Below are positions 26,201-35,336 of a DNA stretch of 64,000 nucleotides, piece by piece. The DNA lies in NCBI RefSeq assembly GCF_001700435.1, contig NZ_LYPC01000026.1, forward strand, positions 124,001 through 188,000. Direction: 5' to 3'. The position numbers and the translations under genes were made by a program. Within the stretch, counting starts at the first letter, position 1. Every line of letters begins with the position of its first letter. The stretch comes from Paenibacillus pectinilyticus (GTDB taxonomy: Bacteria > Bacillota > Bacilli > Paenibacillales > NBRC-103111). The notes beneath the pieces are model-generated. The model was not told the DNA's origin. It saw only the letters and a list, made by a program, of their open reading frames with translations, and did not search any database.

Positions 26201-29200
26201 TTCGGGAACCAAAGAAGTGAGATATTGGGGAATCGGGACACCTGCTGTACCTGCTAATTACGGCTTTAGCGCTCAAATCGTAACGAGTTATACGACATGT
26301 TCAACAGGTGCATTCGGCAGTATCGATCCTGCACCCGGTACGTCCAAAAAGTGTTACTACCGTGACGTCCAGCTGGATAGTGCAGTTAAGACAGTCGTTA
26401 GTGGACCCAATAATAAAGTGAAAATAACATTGAATACGTATGCCATACAGGCGGGTACTTCAGAGGAATTAAAGAATATGATTACAGTTAAACGAACAGG
26501 TGAGACCGTCTATAGAGTATTAGGTACGGAAGATACAGTTGCCAACCCAACATCCATGGCTATGATGAGTACGCTTGAAATCAATTTTAAAGATCCGTTA
26601 GTGGGTGCAGACAATGTGATACAAATCGCTTCAGGAACCTTCAAGAATAGCGATGGTCAGCCCATCGACATGTCGGTGACGTTACCTGTAACGTTGTTAC
26701 CCGCGGCACCGGACGGCAGCCTCAGTTGGACGTATTGTGCAGAAGATGGCCAATTTTGTAGCTTCACCGGTAAAAAAGAAGTGAGATATTGGGGAATCGG
26801 TACGCCTGCGGTACCCGCTAATTACGGATTTAGATCCCTATTTGCAACGGACGTTACGGCTTGTTCCAAAGCTGCTTTCGGTAAAGTTGATCCTGCATTT
26901 GGCACGACGAAAAGGTGTTACTATCGGGATATCCAGCTTGATAATAACGTGAAGACAGCGGTTAGCGCACTCAACACGAAAGTAACTTTTACATTTAATA
27001 CGTACGCCATTCAAGCGGGATCTTTAGCAGATTTGAAGAGTAAAATTTCGATAAAAAAAACAGGTGCTTCCACCTTCACAGCGCTAGATGCAGAAGATAC
27101 GGTTGCGAATCCAACATCGACAGCTGAATCGACTACGCTTGAAATCAATTTCAAGGGCACGCTAGTTGGTTCAGGGAACACCATCCAGTTAGCTCCTGGG
27201 GCGTTCAAAGATAGCAATGGTCTGGCAATCAACATTACGATTACAGCCTTATTATCCTTGTTACCCACTGCACCAGATGGCACTTTTGATTGGACATATT
27301 GTGCAGCAGAGAATGGCAATTGTCCCTTTTCTGGAACGAAAGAAGTGAGATATTGGGGAACAGGCGCACCTGCAGTACCGGCTAATTATGGCTATTTATC
27401 GAAAGTCGTTACGAATGGTATCGTGTGTGATGGAGATAATTTCGGTGGTATGGATCCTGCTTCTGGCACGTATAAAAGGTGTTACTACCGTGCTGTCCAG
27501 CTGGATAGTGCAGTGAATTCAGTCGTAGGAGGAAGCCATAACAAGGTGACGGTTACCTTTCCTACATATGCCATCCAGGCTGGCACTTTAGATGAGTTGA
27601 AGCGTAAGATTACGGTTAGAAGAGCAGGCGACGCAGCCTACAAAGCGCTAGGCGCGGAGGATACAGTTGAAATCCTATCATCTACGGCTACTATGAGCAT
27701 ACTTGAAGTCAACTTTAAGGATGCGTTAGTTGGCTCAGGAAACACTTTAAAGATCGCTGCTGGGGCATTCATGGATAGCAATGGTGAGTCAATCAACATA
27801 GGAGTTTCATCCCCTTTAACCATGCCGCTGGAAGTGAACACGGTAGCTGCGAATGATACTCTGATTACGGGTACAGCCGAAGCGGGCTCTACGGTAACAG
27901 TAACTGCTGGTGCAGGTACATTGGGAACAGCAGTTGTGACAGATGGTACGTTCGCCATACCGATTGCTGTTCAAACCGTAGGTAAGACGCTTATGATTAT
28001 CGCAAAGCATGTGGAGAATAATGTCATTCTAACCGCGACAGTCACGGTAACAGCCGACGTAACAGCACCAGCAGCACCTTCCGTGCATGCAGTGAATATT
28101 GTAGATACCTTCGTAACAGGTTCAGCGGAGGCTGGTTCCACGGTAAAGGTGAAAGCAGGGGCCAGTTTGCTTGGAACAGCACTAGCAGGAGTCGGTGGAG
28201 CTTACTCCGTACCGATTGCAGCTCAAGCAGCAGGCACACAGCTTACGATAACAGCTACGGATATAGGGTTAAACGAAAGTTTACCAACCCGTGTCATCGT
28301 AGAGCAGACGGATGAACAAGCGGTAACCGCTGCCATGCAAGCCCTGGCAATTATATATGGCGGCAGTGATGGAGCAGCAAGTGTAACGCAAGCTGTAGGC
28401 TTGCCGGCAGCCGGCATAAACGGGACGACGGTTGTATGGGTGTCTAACCATGCCGCAATTAACCCAACGACAGGTGCAGTAACACGCCCTGCATATGGGG
28501 CAGGTGATGCGTCGGTAACGTTAACTGCTACGATCAGTAAAGGCGCAGTAAGCGAGAGCAAAGCCTTCACACTGATTGTAGCTGCGGAAGCAGCTAACCA
28601 TAACGCAGACTTGAGCGGCTTGCGTGTAAGCAGCGGAGCATGGAACGAGACGTTAGACGCGGCAGTAACAAGCTACGCGCTGAGCGTGCCGAATAGCATC
28701 GCCAGTTTAACAGTTACGCCAACGGCGACAGATGGGTTGGCGAGTGTGAAAGTAAACGGAGTGATCGTTGCAAGTGGAGAGCTAAGCGCAGCAATTCCTT
28801 TGGACGTAGGTACGAATACCATTCTCGTAGCCGTAACAGCACAGGATGGTACGACCGCGAAAACCTACTTGATTCAAGTCACAAGGGTCAGCAACGACGC
28901 GTTGCTGTCGAGTCTGACGGTTGACCAAGGCACATTAGCTTTTGAGCCGTCTGAACTTGCTTATAACGTAGATGTGGCGAGTACGGTTACAAGTCTTCTT
29001 TGGACCGTCACCAAAGCGAATTCCAGTCAAACTTTGACTGTTACGGGAGTGACGTACAGCACAATTTCAGTTACGGGCAATGTGTACACTTATAGCGTTC
29101 CTAGCTTACAAGTGGGAGCTAATTTAATCCATATTCAGGTGACAGCGGAAGATGGATTGACGACGAATACGTATCAGTTGACAGTGACCCGCGCACCGTT

Positions 29201-30536
29201 AGTGCCGATAGTTAGTAGTAATGCCGACTTGAGCGGTATCTTATTATCGAGCGGGGTGCTTAGTCCCGTCTTTGCTTCCGGTACAACAACCTACACATCC
29301 AGTGTGGGGAATGACATATCGCGTCTGACGGTAACAGCAAGCGTATATGACAGCAAAGCGACGCTTGCCGTGAACGGTATGTCCACAGCAAGCGGACTAG
29401 TAAGCGGAGCGATCAGCTTGCGTGTGGGTCCCAATCCAATCACGCTTGTTGTTACTGCGGAGGATGGGAGCATCAAGACATATAGGGTGACAGTGACGCG
29501 TGGCGACAGTACACCAGTCGTTGTCCCAGTTGATAACAATCCAACACAGCCAATCCAAACAACAGTTACCTCGACTGATGGGACCTTGACGTTGTCGATT
29601 GGTCAAACGGGCGAAGTTAGTTTGAATCAAGAGATGATGATCTCGATCCCGGCGAATGCTTCAGCCAAAGAACTCAAGATTACGATAGACAAAGTGTTGG
29701 ATACACAACAGCTGGTCACGGATAAGGAAGTTCTAGCGAGTCCCATCTTTGAGATTCTCAAAAACTTTACAGAGAATTTCAGTAAGCCGATCTCGCTGAC
29801 CTTCGTTTTCGACAAGGCTAAATTGCAAAGCGGCCAAACAGCAGCGGTATTCTATTATGACGAAGCTCACAAAGTGTGGGTGGAGGTTCCTAACGGTACG
29901 ATCAATGGAGATCAAATCACCGTAACTGTGAACCATTTTACGAAATATGCCGTATTCGCAGTGGGTCAAGCGGCAGGTATACCAGCGAATTTTAGTGATA
30001 TAGCTGGACACTGGGGAGAGGCAAGGATTAAGCAAGCGGTGGAGGATGGCATCGTTTCGGGTTATCCGGATGGTACATTCAAGCCAAATCGTGCTGTAAC
30101 GCGTGCGGAATTTGCAGTCATGCTGATGAACACGCTGAAGACGCAAGGAGAAGGTGCCAAGCTGAATTTTACAGATGGCGCAGCTATCGATGCCTGGGCG
30201 CAAAAAGCGATCTCGCTCGCAGTACGAGAAGGCTGGATGAGCGGCTATGACGATGGCAGTTTTCGTCCGAACGCTGAGATTACGCGGGCAGAGATGGCCG
30301 TAGTCATTGCAGGCACCCTAGGCAAGCGAGTCGAAGGGCATGCAGCTACGCATTTTACAGATGATAAGGACATTCCATTATGGGCAAAAAGCAGCGTTGC
30401 TGCGGTGTTGCAAGCGGACATCATGCAAGGCAAGGGCGCTAACCAATTTGCGCCGCAAGATCGCGCAACACGAGCTGAGGCTGTGACGGTTTTGCTGAAA
30501 GCAGCCGCGGCACAGAAGAGCAACGGAAATCAATAG
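23241..30536 (+). CDS. Giant SLH-anchored surface protein with eight four-cysteine repeats
   Basis: 2431 residues from ATG 23241; the in-frame GTG at 23229 overlaps the AAGAGGAG site. A signal peptide ends near A-L-A-N (about residue 36). Eight repeats of about 185-190 residues follow (37-1527). Then come two Ig-like modules with T-G-S-A-E-A-G-S-T-V cores, one atrophied Ig-like module (V-W-V-S-N-H-A-A-I-N), three cadherin-like beta-sandwich modules (about 1786-2086), a 130-residue domain with A-S-P-I-F-E-I-L-K-N-F and three SLH domains (about 2250-2431; F-S-D-I-A-G-H-W and G-Y-P-D-G-T-F-K-P-N). The SLH domains should bind pyruvylated wall polymer. No catalytic domain is recognised, so adhesion, glycan binding or an S-layer role is likely. 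Its tail is paralogous to that of the lyase at 37971-43859. Confidence 0.88.
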   Translation: MTTKVLFRRFMIRLLLGLMLVSSMPFSSLLTLPALANGPDGSTDWSECAAEGGVCAFSGTKEVRFWGIGTPAVPANYGYTSQLMTGGTPCTTAAFGNIDPASGTFKKCYYRNVQLDSQVSSMASEHDKKVTFRFHVYAIQAGTLDDLKSKISVKKTGETTYSALGTEDTVANPTSTATLSTVEINFKDALVGSENAIQIAPEAFKDSNGDPIEIPVTSIVVGEAPDGSLGWTNCSALYGSCSFTGTKEVRLWGTGAPAIPADYDFVAKISTDSTLCRVSEFGGIDPAFGTVERCYYRDVQLDSAVTTTMSGPNNKAALTFHTYAKQTGTLEDLKRKITVKKTGEAAYTALGAEDTVANPTSTDTSSTLVIKFKDTLVGPENTIQIAPGAFKDSNGKPINVPVTVSITSLPTGPDGSPGWTDCSDEGGNCSFRGTKEVRLWGIGPNYGFISHIFRDVTDSPRCQTYFIGSYDPAPGSPKRCYYRDVQLDSAMTTVVSGLNNKVTLTFNMYAIQAGTLEDLKRKIMVKRTGDAAYSALGTEDTVANPSSTTISSTLEINFKDPLVGPGNAIQIAPEAFKDTNGELIDLLVSTALKEPLAIDAAPDGSLGWTFCAVEKGNCSFTGRKEVRFWATDQPDKFQSSISTKDMACTLASFGNHDPAPESAKRCYYRDVQLDNNVMTVISGSNSKVTVTFNTNAVQAGTLEDLKSKITIKKTGDAAYKALDTEDTLANVTATATSSTFEINFKDALVGPENAIRIASNAFKDSNGHLIDIVVTSIVVGVIPDGSIGWTYCAADGENCSFAGLKEVRYWGIGTPAPNYGYRAKVISGGTACTMAAFGNTDPANGTYKACYYRDVQLDYNVSTVVSGQNNKVTFTFSTYALQAGTLEELKNHITVKRSGDTAFAALSPEDVVANRVSTATSSTLEMTFKISLVGSGNAIQIAPGAFKDSNGQPIDIAITSSLTLLGLGPDGSAGWTYCAADGGGCSFSGTKEVRYWGIGTPAVPANYGFSAQIVTSYTTCSTGAFGSIDPAPGTSKKCYYRDVQLDSAVKTVVSGPNNKVKITLNTYAIQAGTSEELKNMITVKRTGETVYRVLGTEDTVANPTSMAMMSTLEINFKDPLVGADNVIQIASGTFKNSDGQPIDMSVTLPVTLLPAAPDGSLSWTYCAEDGQFCSFTGKKEVRYWGIGTPAVPANYGFRSLFATDVTACSKAAFGKVDPAFGTTKRCYYRDIQLDNNVKTAVSALNTKVTFTFNTYAIQAGSLADLKSKISIKKTGASTFTALDAEDTVANPTSTAESTTLEINFKGTLVGSGNTIQLAPGAFKDSNGLAINITITALLSLLPTAPDGTFDWTYCAAENGNCPFSGTKEVRYWGTGAPAVPANYGYLSKVVTNGIVCDGDNFGGMDPASGTYKRCYYRAVQLDSAVNSVVGGSHNKVTVTFPTYAIQAGTLDELKRKITVRRAGDAAYKALGAEDTVEILSSTATMSILEVNFKDALVGSGNTLKIAAGAFMDSNGESINIGVSSPLTMPLEVNTVAANDTLITGTAEAGSTVTVTAGAGTLGTAVVTDGTFAIPIAVQTVGKTLMIIAKHVENNVILTATVTVTADVTAPAAPSVHAVNIVDTFVTGSAEAGSTVKVKAGASLLGTALAGVGGAYSVPIAAQAAGTQLTITATDIGLNESLPTRVIVEQTDEQAVTAAMQALAIIYGGSDGAASVTQAVGLPAAGINGTTVVWVSNHAAINPTTGAVTRPAYGAGDASVTLTATISKGAVSESKAFTLIVAAEAANHNADLSGLRVSSGAWNETLDAAVTSYALSVPNSIASLTVTPTATDGLASVKVNGVIVASGELSAAIPLDVGTNTILVAVTAQDGTTAKTYLIQVTRVSNDALLSSLTVDQGTLAFEPSELAYNVDVASTVTSLLWTVTKANSSQTLTVTGVTYSTISVTGNVYTYSVPSLQVGANLIHIQVTAEDGLTTNTYQLTVTRAPLVPIVSSNADLSGILLSSGVLSPVFASGTTTYTSSVGNDISRLTVTASVYDSKATLAVNGMSTASGLVSGAISLRVGPNPITLVVTAEDGSIKTYRVTVTRGDSTPVVVPVDNNPTQPIQTTVTSTDGTLTLSIGQTGEVSLNQEMMISIPANASAKELKITIDKVLDTQQLVTDKEVLASPIFEILKNFTENFSKPISLTFVFDKAKLQSGQTAAVFYYDEAHKVWVEVPNGTINGDQITVTVNHFTKYAVFAVGQAAGIPANFSDIAGHWGEARIKQAVEDGIVSGYPDGTFKPNRAVTRAEFAVMLMNTLKTQGEGAKLNFTDGAAIDAWAQKAISLAVREGWMSGYDDGSFRPNAEITRAEMAVVIAGTLGKRVEGHAATHFTDDKDIPLWAKSSVAAVLQADIMQGKGANQFAPQDRATRAEAVTVLLKAAAAQKSNGNQ
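23352..27822 (+). repeat. Eight tandem coding repeats of about 560 bp
   Basis: Units begin at 23352, 23910, 24474, 25041, 25584, 26142, 26706 and 27270. Each encodes P-D-G-S-x-x-W-T-x-C, C-S-F-x-G-x-K-E-V-R-x-W-G, one further Cys, C-Y-Y-R-D-V-Q-L-D, then a beta-rich half with Q-A-G-T-L-E-D-L-K, E-D-T-V-A-N and F-K-D-S-N-G. The four Cys are kept in all eight. DNA of neighbouring units has diverged well beyond recent duplication. Confidence 0.92.
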
Positions 30537-30551
30537 GCGTTGCATAAAAGG

Positions 30552-30598
30552 CTGTTCCCCAAAGTAGCTAGATCTGCTTAGGGAACAGTTTTTTTATT
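30552..30598 (+). terminator. Terminator of the surface protein gene
   Basis: CTGTTCCC pairs with GGGAACAG across a roughly 20-base apical region that can partly pair further. TTTTTTTATTT follows the stem. Confidence 0.85.
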
Positions 30599-30737
30599 TG
30601 GTATTTTATTCCAATTCTAATCATCTACAAACGTTCGAAAGATTTGCTTATAGGCGAACTTGTCGTAATATTCTATATTTCTCTTAGAGGGCACGTAATG
30701 AGCCGTATAGTCCTATATAACGAAGAGGGGGAGCTCT

Positions 30738-31703
30738 ATGAACTTCGAACGAATGGAAGAGAAACATCTGAGCGAAATGTTGATGCTCTGGAATAAAGAA
30801 TTGGCAGCCTCGTTTCCAATGAGACTCCGATTGTTGCAGCAGAATATCGTAGAGGATCGCAACTGGCTGCGCGAGGGGTCATGGGTGGTGAGTGATGCAG
30901 AGACGGGGCGGGTCATCGGCTTCGTCGTCTCCAAAATCGCGCGCGAGGAATCGGAGCGCTTTGGAATCCGCCCTGACATGGGGTGGATTCAGGTACTCTT
31001 TGTAGATCCAGATACGCGGCGGCTCGGGATCGGGAGCGATTTGCTCTTTAGGGCCGAAGCAGCGCTGCGGAACGCAGGGGCTCGGCGAATCTTGCTCGGT
31101 AACGATCTGCACAGTCGATTGTTTCCAGGGGTTCCTGACGAACTCACAGAGGCGAAGAGATGGTTCGAGAAGCGGGCGTATCTCTTCAGCGAACAAGCCC
31201 ATGATCTGCTGAATGCCTATCACGAGGGTGAGGAGGTAGGATTACCTGACGTTGCAGAAGCAACCTTCCGAGTAGCTAAGCCAAGTGATCAAGAAGCCTT
31301 AACAGCCTTCATGCATCGTTGCTTCCCAGGAACGTGGGACTACCAGCATAGAGATTATTGGAAACGAGGCGGAACAGGCAGGGAGTTTGTTTTGTTAGAA
31401 CGGGAAGGGGCGATCATTGGCTTCTGCCGAATCAACGATGCGCAATCTCCTTTGCTGGCGCAAAATATATATTGGTCAGCGCTCTTCCAAGATGAGCTCG
31501 GCGGGATCGGGCCCCTCGGCATTGACGAGAGCTTCCGCGGCTATAAGTACGGCATTTCGATCGTACAAGCGGCTGTTCATTATTTGCTGGAGCGAGGCAT
31601 TCGGCGCATGGTGATCGACACGACACCTTTCATTGCATTCTACGGGAAGCTAGGGTATACCCGTTGGAAAAGCTATGCGAAGTATGAGAAGTATATCGAT
31701 TAG
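30738..31703 (+). CDS. GNAT acetyltransferase with two GNAT domains
   Basis: 321 residues from ATG 30738 after GGGGGAG. The N-terminal GNAT domain (about 1-165) has the acetyl-CoA motif V-D-P-D-T-R-R-L-G-I-G-S-D-L-L. The C-terminal half (about 170-321) is a second GNAT-like domain with G-I-D-E-S-F-R-G-Y-K-Y-G and a final Y-G-K-L-G-Y-T-R-W. It transfers acetyl from acetyl-CoA to an amine; the acceptor is unknown. Cytoplasmic and monocistronic, convergent with the AraC gene that follows, with no visible link to the sugar loci. Confidence 0.9.
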   Translation: MNFERMEEKHLSEMLMLWNKELAASFPMRLRLLQQNIVEDRNWLREGSWVVSDAETGRVIGFVVSKIAREESERFGIRPDMGWIQVLFVDPDTRRLGIGSDLLFRAEAALRNAGARRILLGNDLHSRLFPGVPDELTEAKRWFEKRAYLFSEQAHDLLNAYHEGEEVGLPDVAEATFRVAKPSDQEALTAFMHRCFPGTWDYQHRDYWKRGGTGREFVLLEREGAIIGFCRINDAQSPLLAQNIYWSALFQDELGGIGPLGIDESFRGYKYGISIVQAAVHYLLERGIRRMVIDTTPFIAFYGKLGYTRWKSYAKYEKYID

Positions 31704-31712
31704 AAGTAAGTT

Positions 31713-31765
31713 AATGAGGGAGCAGAAACGCCGTTTAGGCGAATCAGCTCCCTCATTGTCATTTT
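31713..31765. terminator. Bidirectional terminator between convergent genes
   Basis: AATGAGGGAGC (31713-31723) pairs perfectly with GCTCCCTCATT (31747-31757). A small inner hairpin, CGCC/GGCG, sits in the loop. GTCATTTTATC follows on the plus strand. It lies between the GNAT stop and the end of the minus-strand regulator gene. Confidence 0.8.
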
Positions 31766-31792
31766 ATCTTCAATTTACTACGTCATTCGCTG

Positions 31793-34075
31793 TTATTCAT
31801 GCCATTTGTTATTGAGCCTGCGGAATTCGCTTGGTGTAATCCCGGTATGCCGCTTGAAGACGCGATTGAAGGAAGCGGCAGTGAAATAGCCGACAAGCGA
31901 AGCGATTTCCTGGATTTTTAAATCTGTATCGCGCAGCATTTCCATCGATTTATTCATCCGAACGGCGAAGATGTAATCGCTGAAATTCGTGCCTGTCTTC
32001 TCTTTGAAATACGTAGACAGATATGGCCCTGTAATGCCGAGCTTGGCCGAGATCGCATCCAAGGACAGATCATCACCAAAATTCGATTCCACGTACTCCA
32101 TGACGAACTTCGTCATGACGTCGGTTTCGGATTTTTTCTCTTTAATCGCGTCGGCGGAACGTGTCAGGAAGCCTTGAAAGAACGTTTTATACTGTTCAAG
32201 TGTATAACAAGCCTTCAATTGATCATAAGGTGAGCCCCTGTCTACGAGGGCATTGATCGGTATATTGAGAGCATATAGGGTCTTTATTGTTTTGTTCACG
32301 ACATCTCGGGAGAAATCATGGAATTGATGAGATAATGCGCCGGCTTTGGCCAGCTGATCCAGAAGCTTATGCACTAAAGGAATAGTAATCGTGTCAGCCC
32401 CAGCCTGCAAATTAGCGGTCAATTCACTCTCCTCAGCAGGTGTCGGTATCATCAGAGCCGGCTGTGCAATCCATTTGGTGATGAGCTGAACGCCCTCGCC
32501 AAGACGACGTTGCTTAATCAGATCCAGCGCATTCTGATAGGTCTCGACGAAGTCAGACGCATGCTTGCGTACGGGACTTGGTGAGATGGTGAAATTGCAA
32601 TATTCAGCATCGATTTCCAGCATGCTCACAAGGGCATCCAGCTCGTCAAAATGCGACTCACCCTGCTCGTTCTCCAGGAAGAGAATGGAAAGAATCTGAT
32701 CCTTTTCTAACTGAAAGGTCAAGGAATCACTGAATACATGCGAGAAATGGGCATCGATAATTTCTTTATAGGTATTGAAAATTCGTTGCTGCGCATTGGA
32801 AATTTCCGTTAGGAAGCGTTCTTTAAACTCAATTTGAAAAAGAATAAGCCGGTAAGGTTTATTCGCATCGATGGATGTCAGCAATCGGGCACCCGAGCCA
32901 TCTAGCTTTTTTAACCGAGTCATGTAAGCAAATTGCTGCAGTAAGGTGTTCTTGGAGCGCAGATCTTGGTTAAACGCATGATTGGACTGAGATAGCTGGT
33001 TCAGTGTGTTATGTAAGAGATTAAATTCCTTAATCCGGCTATTTTTCATCCCAGGGAGACCTAACGCATGTTGAGATTCTATCGAGCTGAGCAAATTAGC
33101 CAGCGGATTATGGAATCGCTTTGCGATCAGATACGAAACGGCAAGGCTAATGAAGAGTGACAGTAAAATAAGTGCAATCATATTGAGATTAAGCCGATGA
33201 AGCTGTGCGGTAAGTCCTTTGTCAGACACAATCTCGATATAAGTCAAACCAGTCTCTGCACCGGTCCGGTAGAAGTAATAGGTATTCTTGATATTCATGT
33301 AGCCAGTGCCGGATTTGGTACGGATTTGGGCTGGCAGCAAAGCATCACCAGATGAGGAAAAGACAATATCATGATTCCCATCCATAATGACGAGCTGGCT
33401 GTCTTGAAGTGGTTGATGGAACGCTTCATAAACCACTGAGCTCTTTAATAACACAATAAAGGCAAAATTCGTATCATAGGTGCTTTTGATGAGAATCGGC
33501 ATTAAATTCCCGATCGGCTTCTGCTCGAAGGCAGTCACAGAACTGAATTGGGCGGAAGGATAGATTTGAAAACTTTGAGAGCTCTCGACCTGTTTGTTCC
33601 AAAAATCCACAGAATAGGTAGGCTGCGAATAGAACTTGCTAAACATCGTCTCGGTACTCCGCGTGCCATCTCTTTCAATGACGAAGCCGCTATCTTTGAA
33701 ATAGTAAATAATATTGTCCAAATAGAGAAATGAATTGTTTAGGGAGTGCTGCAGGTCATTCTGCGCTTTAATGACGATATCGTAGTGGGATAAGGGGTTC
33801 CCGTTCTTAAGAATTTCCGTATCTGTATTGAAGAGATAGCCGACCATGAAGCTGCGAATCAGCTTGAGATGCTTCTCATAATTCGCAACCGTCGTGTTCA
33901 AGTTAAGCCCGCTGTTCACGATGATCTCGTCCTTGATTTTATCGCGAAAGAAAGAATAGGACCATGTGTTAATCGAAACGAGCAGCAGAATAATCGCGAT
34001 GAAGCTGAAGAGCAAGGTGTAGAACAGAGATACTTGGTTTTGGATTCTTGTCGAAAATCGTGTCAACCATTTCAT
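31793..34075 (-). CDS. Membrane-bound AraC-family regulator
   Basis: 760 residues. A hydrophobic segment lies at about residues 15-40 and a second at about 295-320 (I-A-L-I-L-L-S-L-F-I-S-L-A-V-S-Y). Between them is a roughly 250-residue extracytoplasmic Cache-like sensor. The cytoplasmic middle part is poorly conserved. The last 100 residues carry the AraC DNA-binding pair (L-S-L-D-A-I-S-A-K-L-G, then I-A-S-L-V-G-Y-F-T-A-A-S-F-N-R-V-F-K-R-H). Such regulators commonly control the adjacent LplB/YtcP importer. This gene is divergent from exactly such a set (34413-37881), with 337 bp between, so it probably activates it upon sensing an extracellular sugar or bound binding protein. Confidence 0.92.
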   Translation of the reverse strand: MKWLTRFSTRIQNQVSLFYTLLFSFIAIILLLVSINTWSYSFFRDKIKDEIIVNSGLNLNTTVANYEKHLKLIRSFMVGYLFNTDTEILKNGNPLSHYDIVIKAQNDLQHSLNNSFLYLDNIIYYFKDSGFVIERDGTRSTETMFSKFYSQPTYSVDFWNKQVESSQSFQIYPSAQFSSVTAFEQKPIGNLMPILIKSTYDTNFAFIVLLKSSVVYEAFHQPLQDSQLVIMDGNHDIVFSSSGDALLPAQIRTKSGTGYMNIKNTYYFYRTGAETGLTYIEIVSDKGLTAQLHRLNLNMIALILLSLFISLAVSYLIAKRFHNPLANLLSSIESQHALGLPGMKNSRIKEFNLLHNTLNQLSQSNHAFNQDLRSKNTLLQQFAYMTRLKKLDGSGARLLTSIDANKPYRLILFQIEFKERFLTEISNAQQRIFNTYKEIIDAHFSHVFSDSLTFQLEKDQILSILFLENEQGESHFDELDALVSMLEIDAEYCNFTISPSPVRKHASDFVETYQNALDLIKQRRLGEGVQLITKWIAQPALMIPTPAEESELTANLQAGADTITIPLVHKLLDQLAKAGALSHQFHDFSRDVVNKTIKTLYALNIPINALVDRGSPYDQLKACYTLEQYKTFFQGFLTRSADAIKEKKSETDVMTKFVMEYVESNFGDDLSLDAISAKLGITGPYLSTYFKEKTGTNFSDYIFAVRMNKSMEMLRDTDLKIQEIASLVGYFTAASFNRVFKRHTGITPSEFRRLNNKWHE

Positions 34076-34412
34076 CGTGTCATTCCTTTCTGTGCGGGTC
34101 TTTACCTTACTGAGTATATCACGTCAGACTAGGTGACATTCAATACTCAGAGTTTCGGAAAGTTTTCCATTTTCATGTTCGGGGCCTAAATGAAGGCAGG
34201 GGAACGCTAAGAAATGGCTCAAATGTTGAGCCTGCCGGCTTAAGAACGCCATTTTGTTAAGCGTCATGATAGTTAACATTCCTTAAGAAAATACGTCAAT
34301 GTTCGGAGAATCGGAAAAGAGAGAGGAATCGAAAGTATGACTCATTGTTCAGTTACTGTTGTTACCTTAAAGTTTGTTGCATAGACACGATATTCAGACT
34401 GGAGGTCAAGCA
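34076..34412. promoter_or_regulatory. Divergent control region between membrane AraC regulator and importer
   Basis: 337 bp without a gene. The decamer ATGTTCGGRG occurs at 34175-34184 and 34299-34308, and looser ATGTTGAG and ATTGTTCAG copies lie at 34223 and about 34343. These could be AraC-type half-sites, but the spacing is irregular. On the minus strand TATACT (34113-34118) is a possible -10 box for the regulator. No clear plus-strand promoter is seen, which fits activator dependence. A GGAGG site precedes ATG 34413. Confidence 0.4.
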
Positions 34413-35318
34413 ATGGCGCATTTCCAAAAGAGATGGCATAACAGTAAGTATTTATTGCTCTTATTTTTGCCGGCACTCATCTACTACCTGTTATTCAAGT
34501 ATGTGCCGATGTTCGGAATTTTAATTTCATTTAAGAATTACAACACCTTTAAGGGCGTATGGGCAAGTGATTGGGTTGGTCTCAAATATTACTCACTCTT
34601 CTTTCATAGTCCTGATTTTCTAAAGCTGCTGAAGAATACGGTTCTCCTTGGTGTAACGAAAGTTATCTTCGGTTTCCCGGCGCCGATCATTCTGGCGTTA
34701 ATGCTCAATGAGGTACGCCGAGCTGTTCTCAAGCGGTTCGTTCAATCGATCAGTTATTTACCTCACTTTATTTCTAACGTTGTTGTCGTGAGTATGATGT
34801 TCCTCTTTCTTTCACCAACAAGCGGTCTCATCAATAACGTTATCGAATGGTTGGGGTATGACTCTATTAATTTCATGCAGAATCAGCATTATTTCCGTGC
34901 TATCTACATTTTGTCTGAGATTTGGCAGCATGTCGGGTGGGAAACAATCATTTACCTGGCTGCGCTGAGCGCCATCGATCCGCAATTATATGAGGCAGCA
35001 CGTGTTGACGGTGCGAATCGCAAACATCAATTGCTGCACATCACCCTTCCCGGAATTCGACCGGCGATCATTATTCTGTTTATTTTGAACATTGGACATG
35101 TCTTGGATATCGGTTTCGAAAAGGTGCTTCTAATGCAAAATCCGTCCATTTATGCGACGGCCGATGTGCTTTCCACTTATGTCTACCGGACAGGTATTCA
35201 GTCCATGAATTACAGCTATGCGACTGCGATTGATTTATTCACGAGTATTATCAATCTCATTTTCATATTAACCGCAAACTGGATTAGCCGCAGGACGAGT
35301 GAGACAAGCTTGTGGTGA
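34413..35318 (+). CDS. Sugar ABC transporter permease, LplB type
   Basis: 302 codons from ATG 34413, six bases after GGAGGT; the open frame extends to a site-less start at 34374. The N-terminus has the LplB hallmark Y-L-L-F-K-Y-V-P-M-F-G, then F-K-N-Y-N-T-F-K-G. Six membrane segments; the EAA loop is Y-E-A-A-R-V-D-G-A-N-R-K-H, followed by I-T-L-P-G-I-R-P. The C-terminus, S-R-R-T-S-E-T-S-L-W, is a typical LplB ending. It forms an importer with the next two genes. LplB/YtcP systems usually carry oligosaccharides from plant polysaccharides, here perhaps unsaturated uronic oligomers from the lyase downstream. Confidence 0.94.
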   Translation: MAHFQKRWHNSKYLLLLFLPALIYYLLFKYVPMFGILISFKNYNTFKGVWASDWVGLKYYSLFFHSPDFLKLLKNTVLLGVTKVIFGFPAPIILALMLNEVRRAVLKRFVQSISYLPHFISNVVVVSMMFLFLSPTSGLINNVIEWLGYDSINFMQNQHYFRAIYILSEIWQHVGWETIIYLAALSAIDPQLYEAARVDGANRKHQLLHITLPGIRPAIIILFILNIGHVLDIGFEKVLLMQNPSIYATADVLSTYVYRTGIQSMNYSYATAIDLFTSIINLIFILTANWISRRTSETSLW

Positions 35319-35336
35319 GGAAAGGAGAGCTCGACA

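Noticed and set aside
29733..30203. Minus-strand frame of 156 codons
   Set aside because: Antisense of the SLH region of the giant surface protein.
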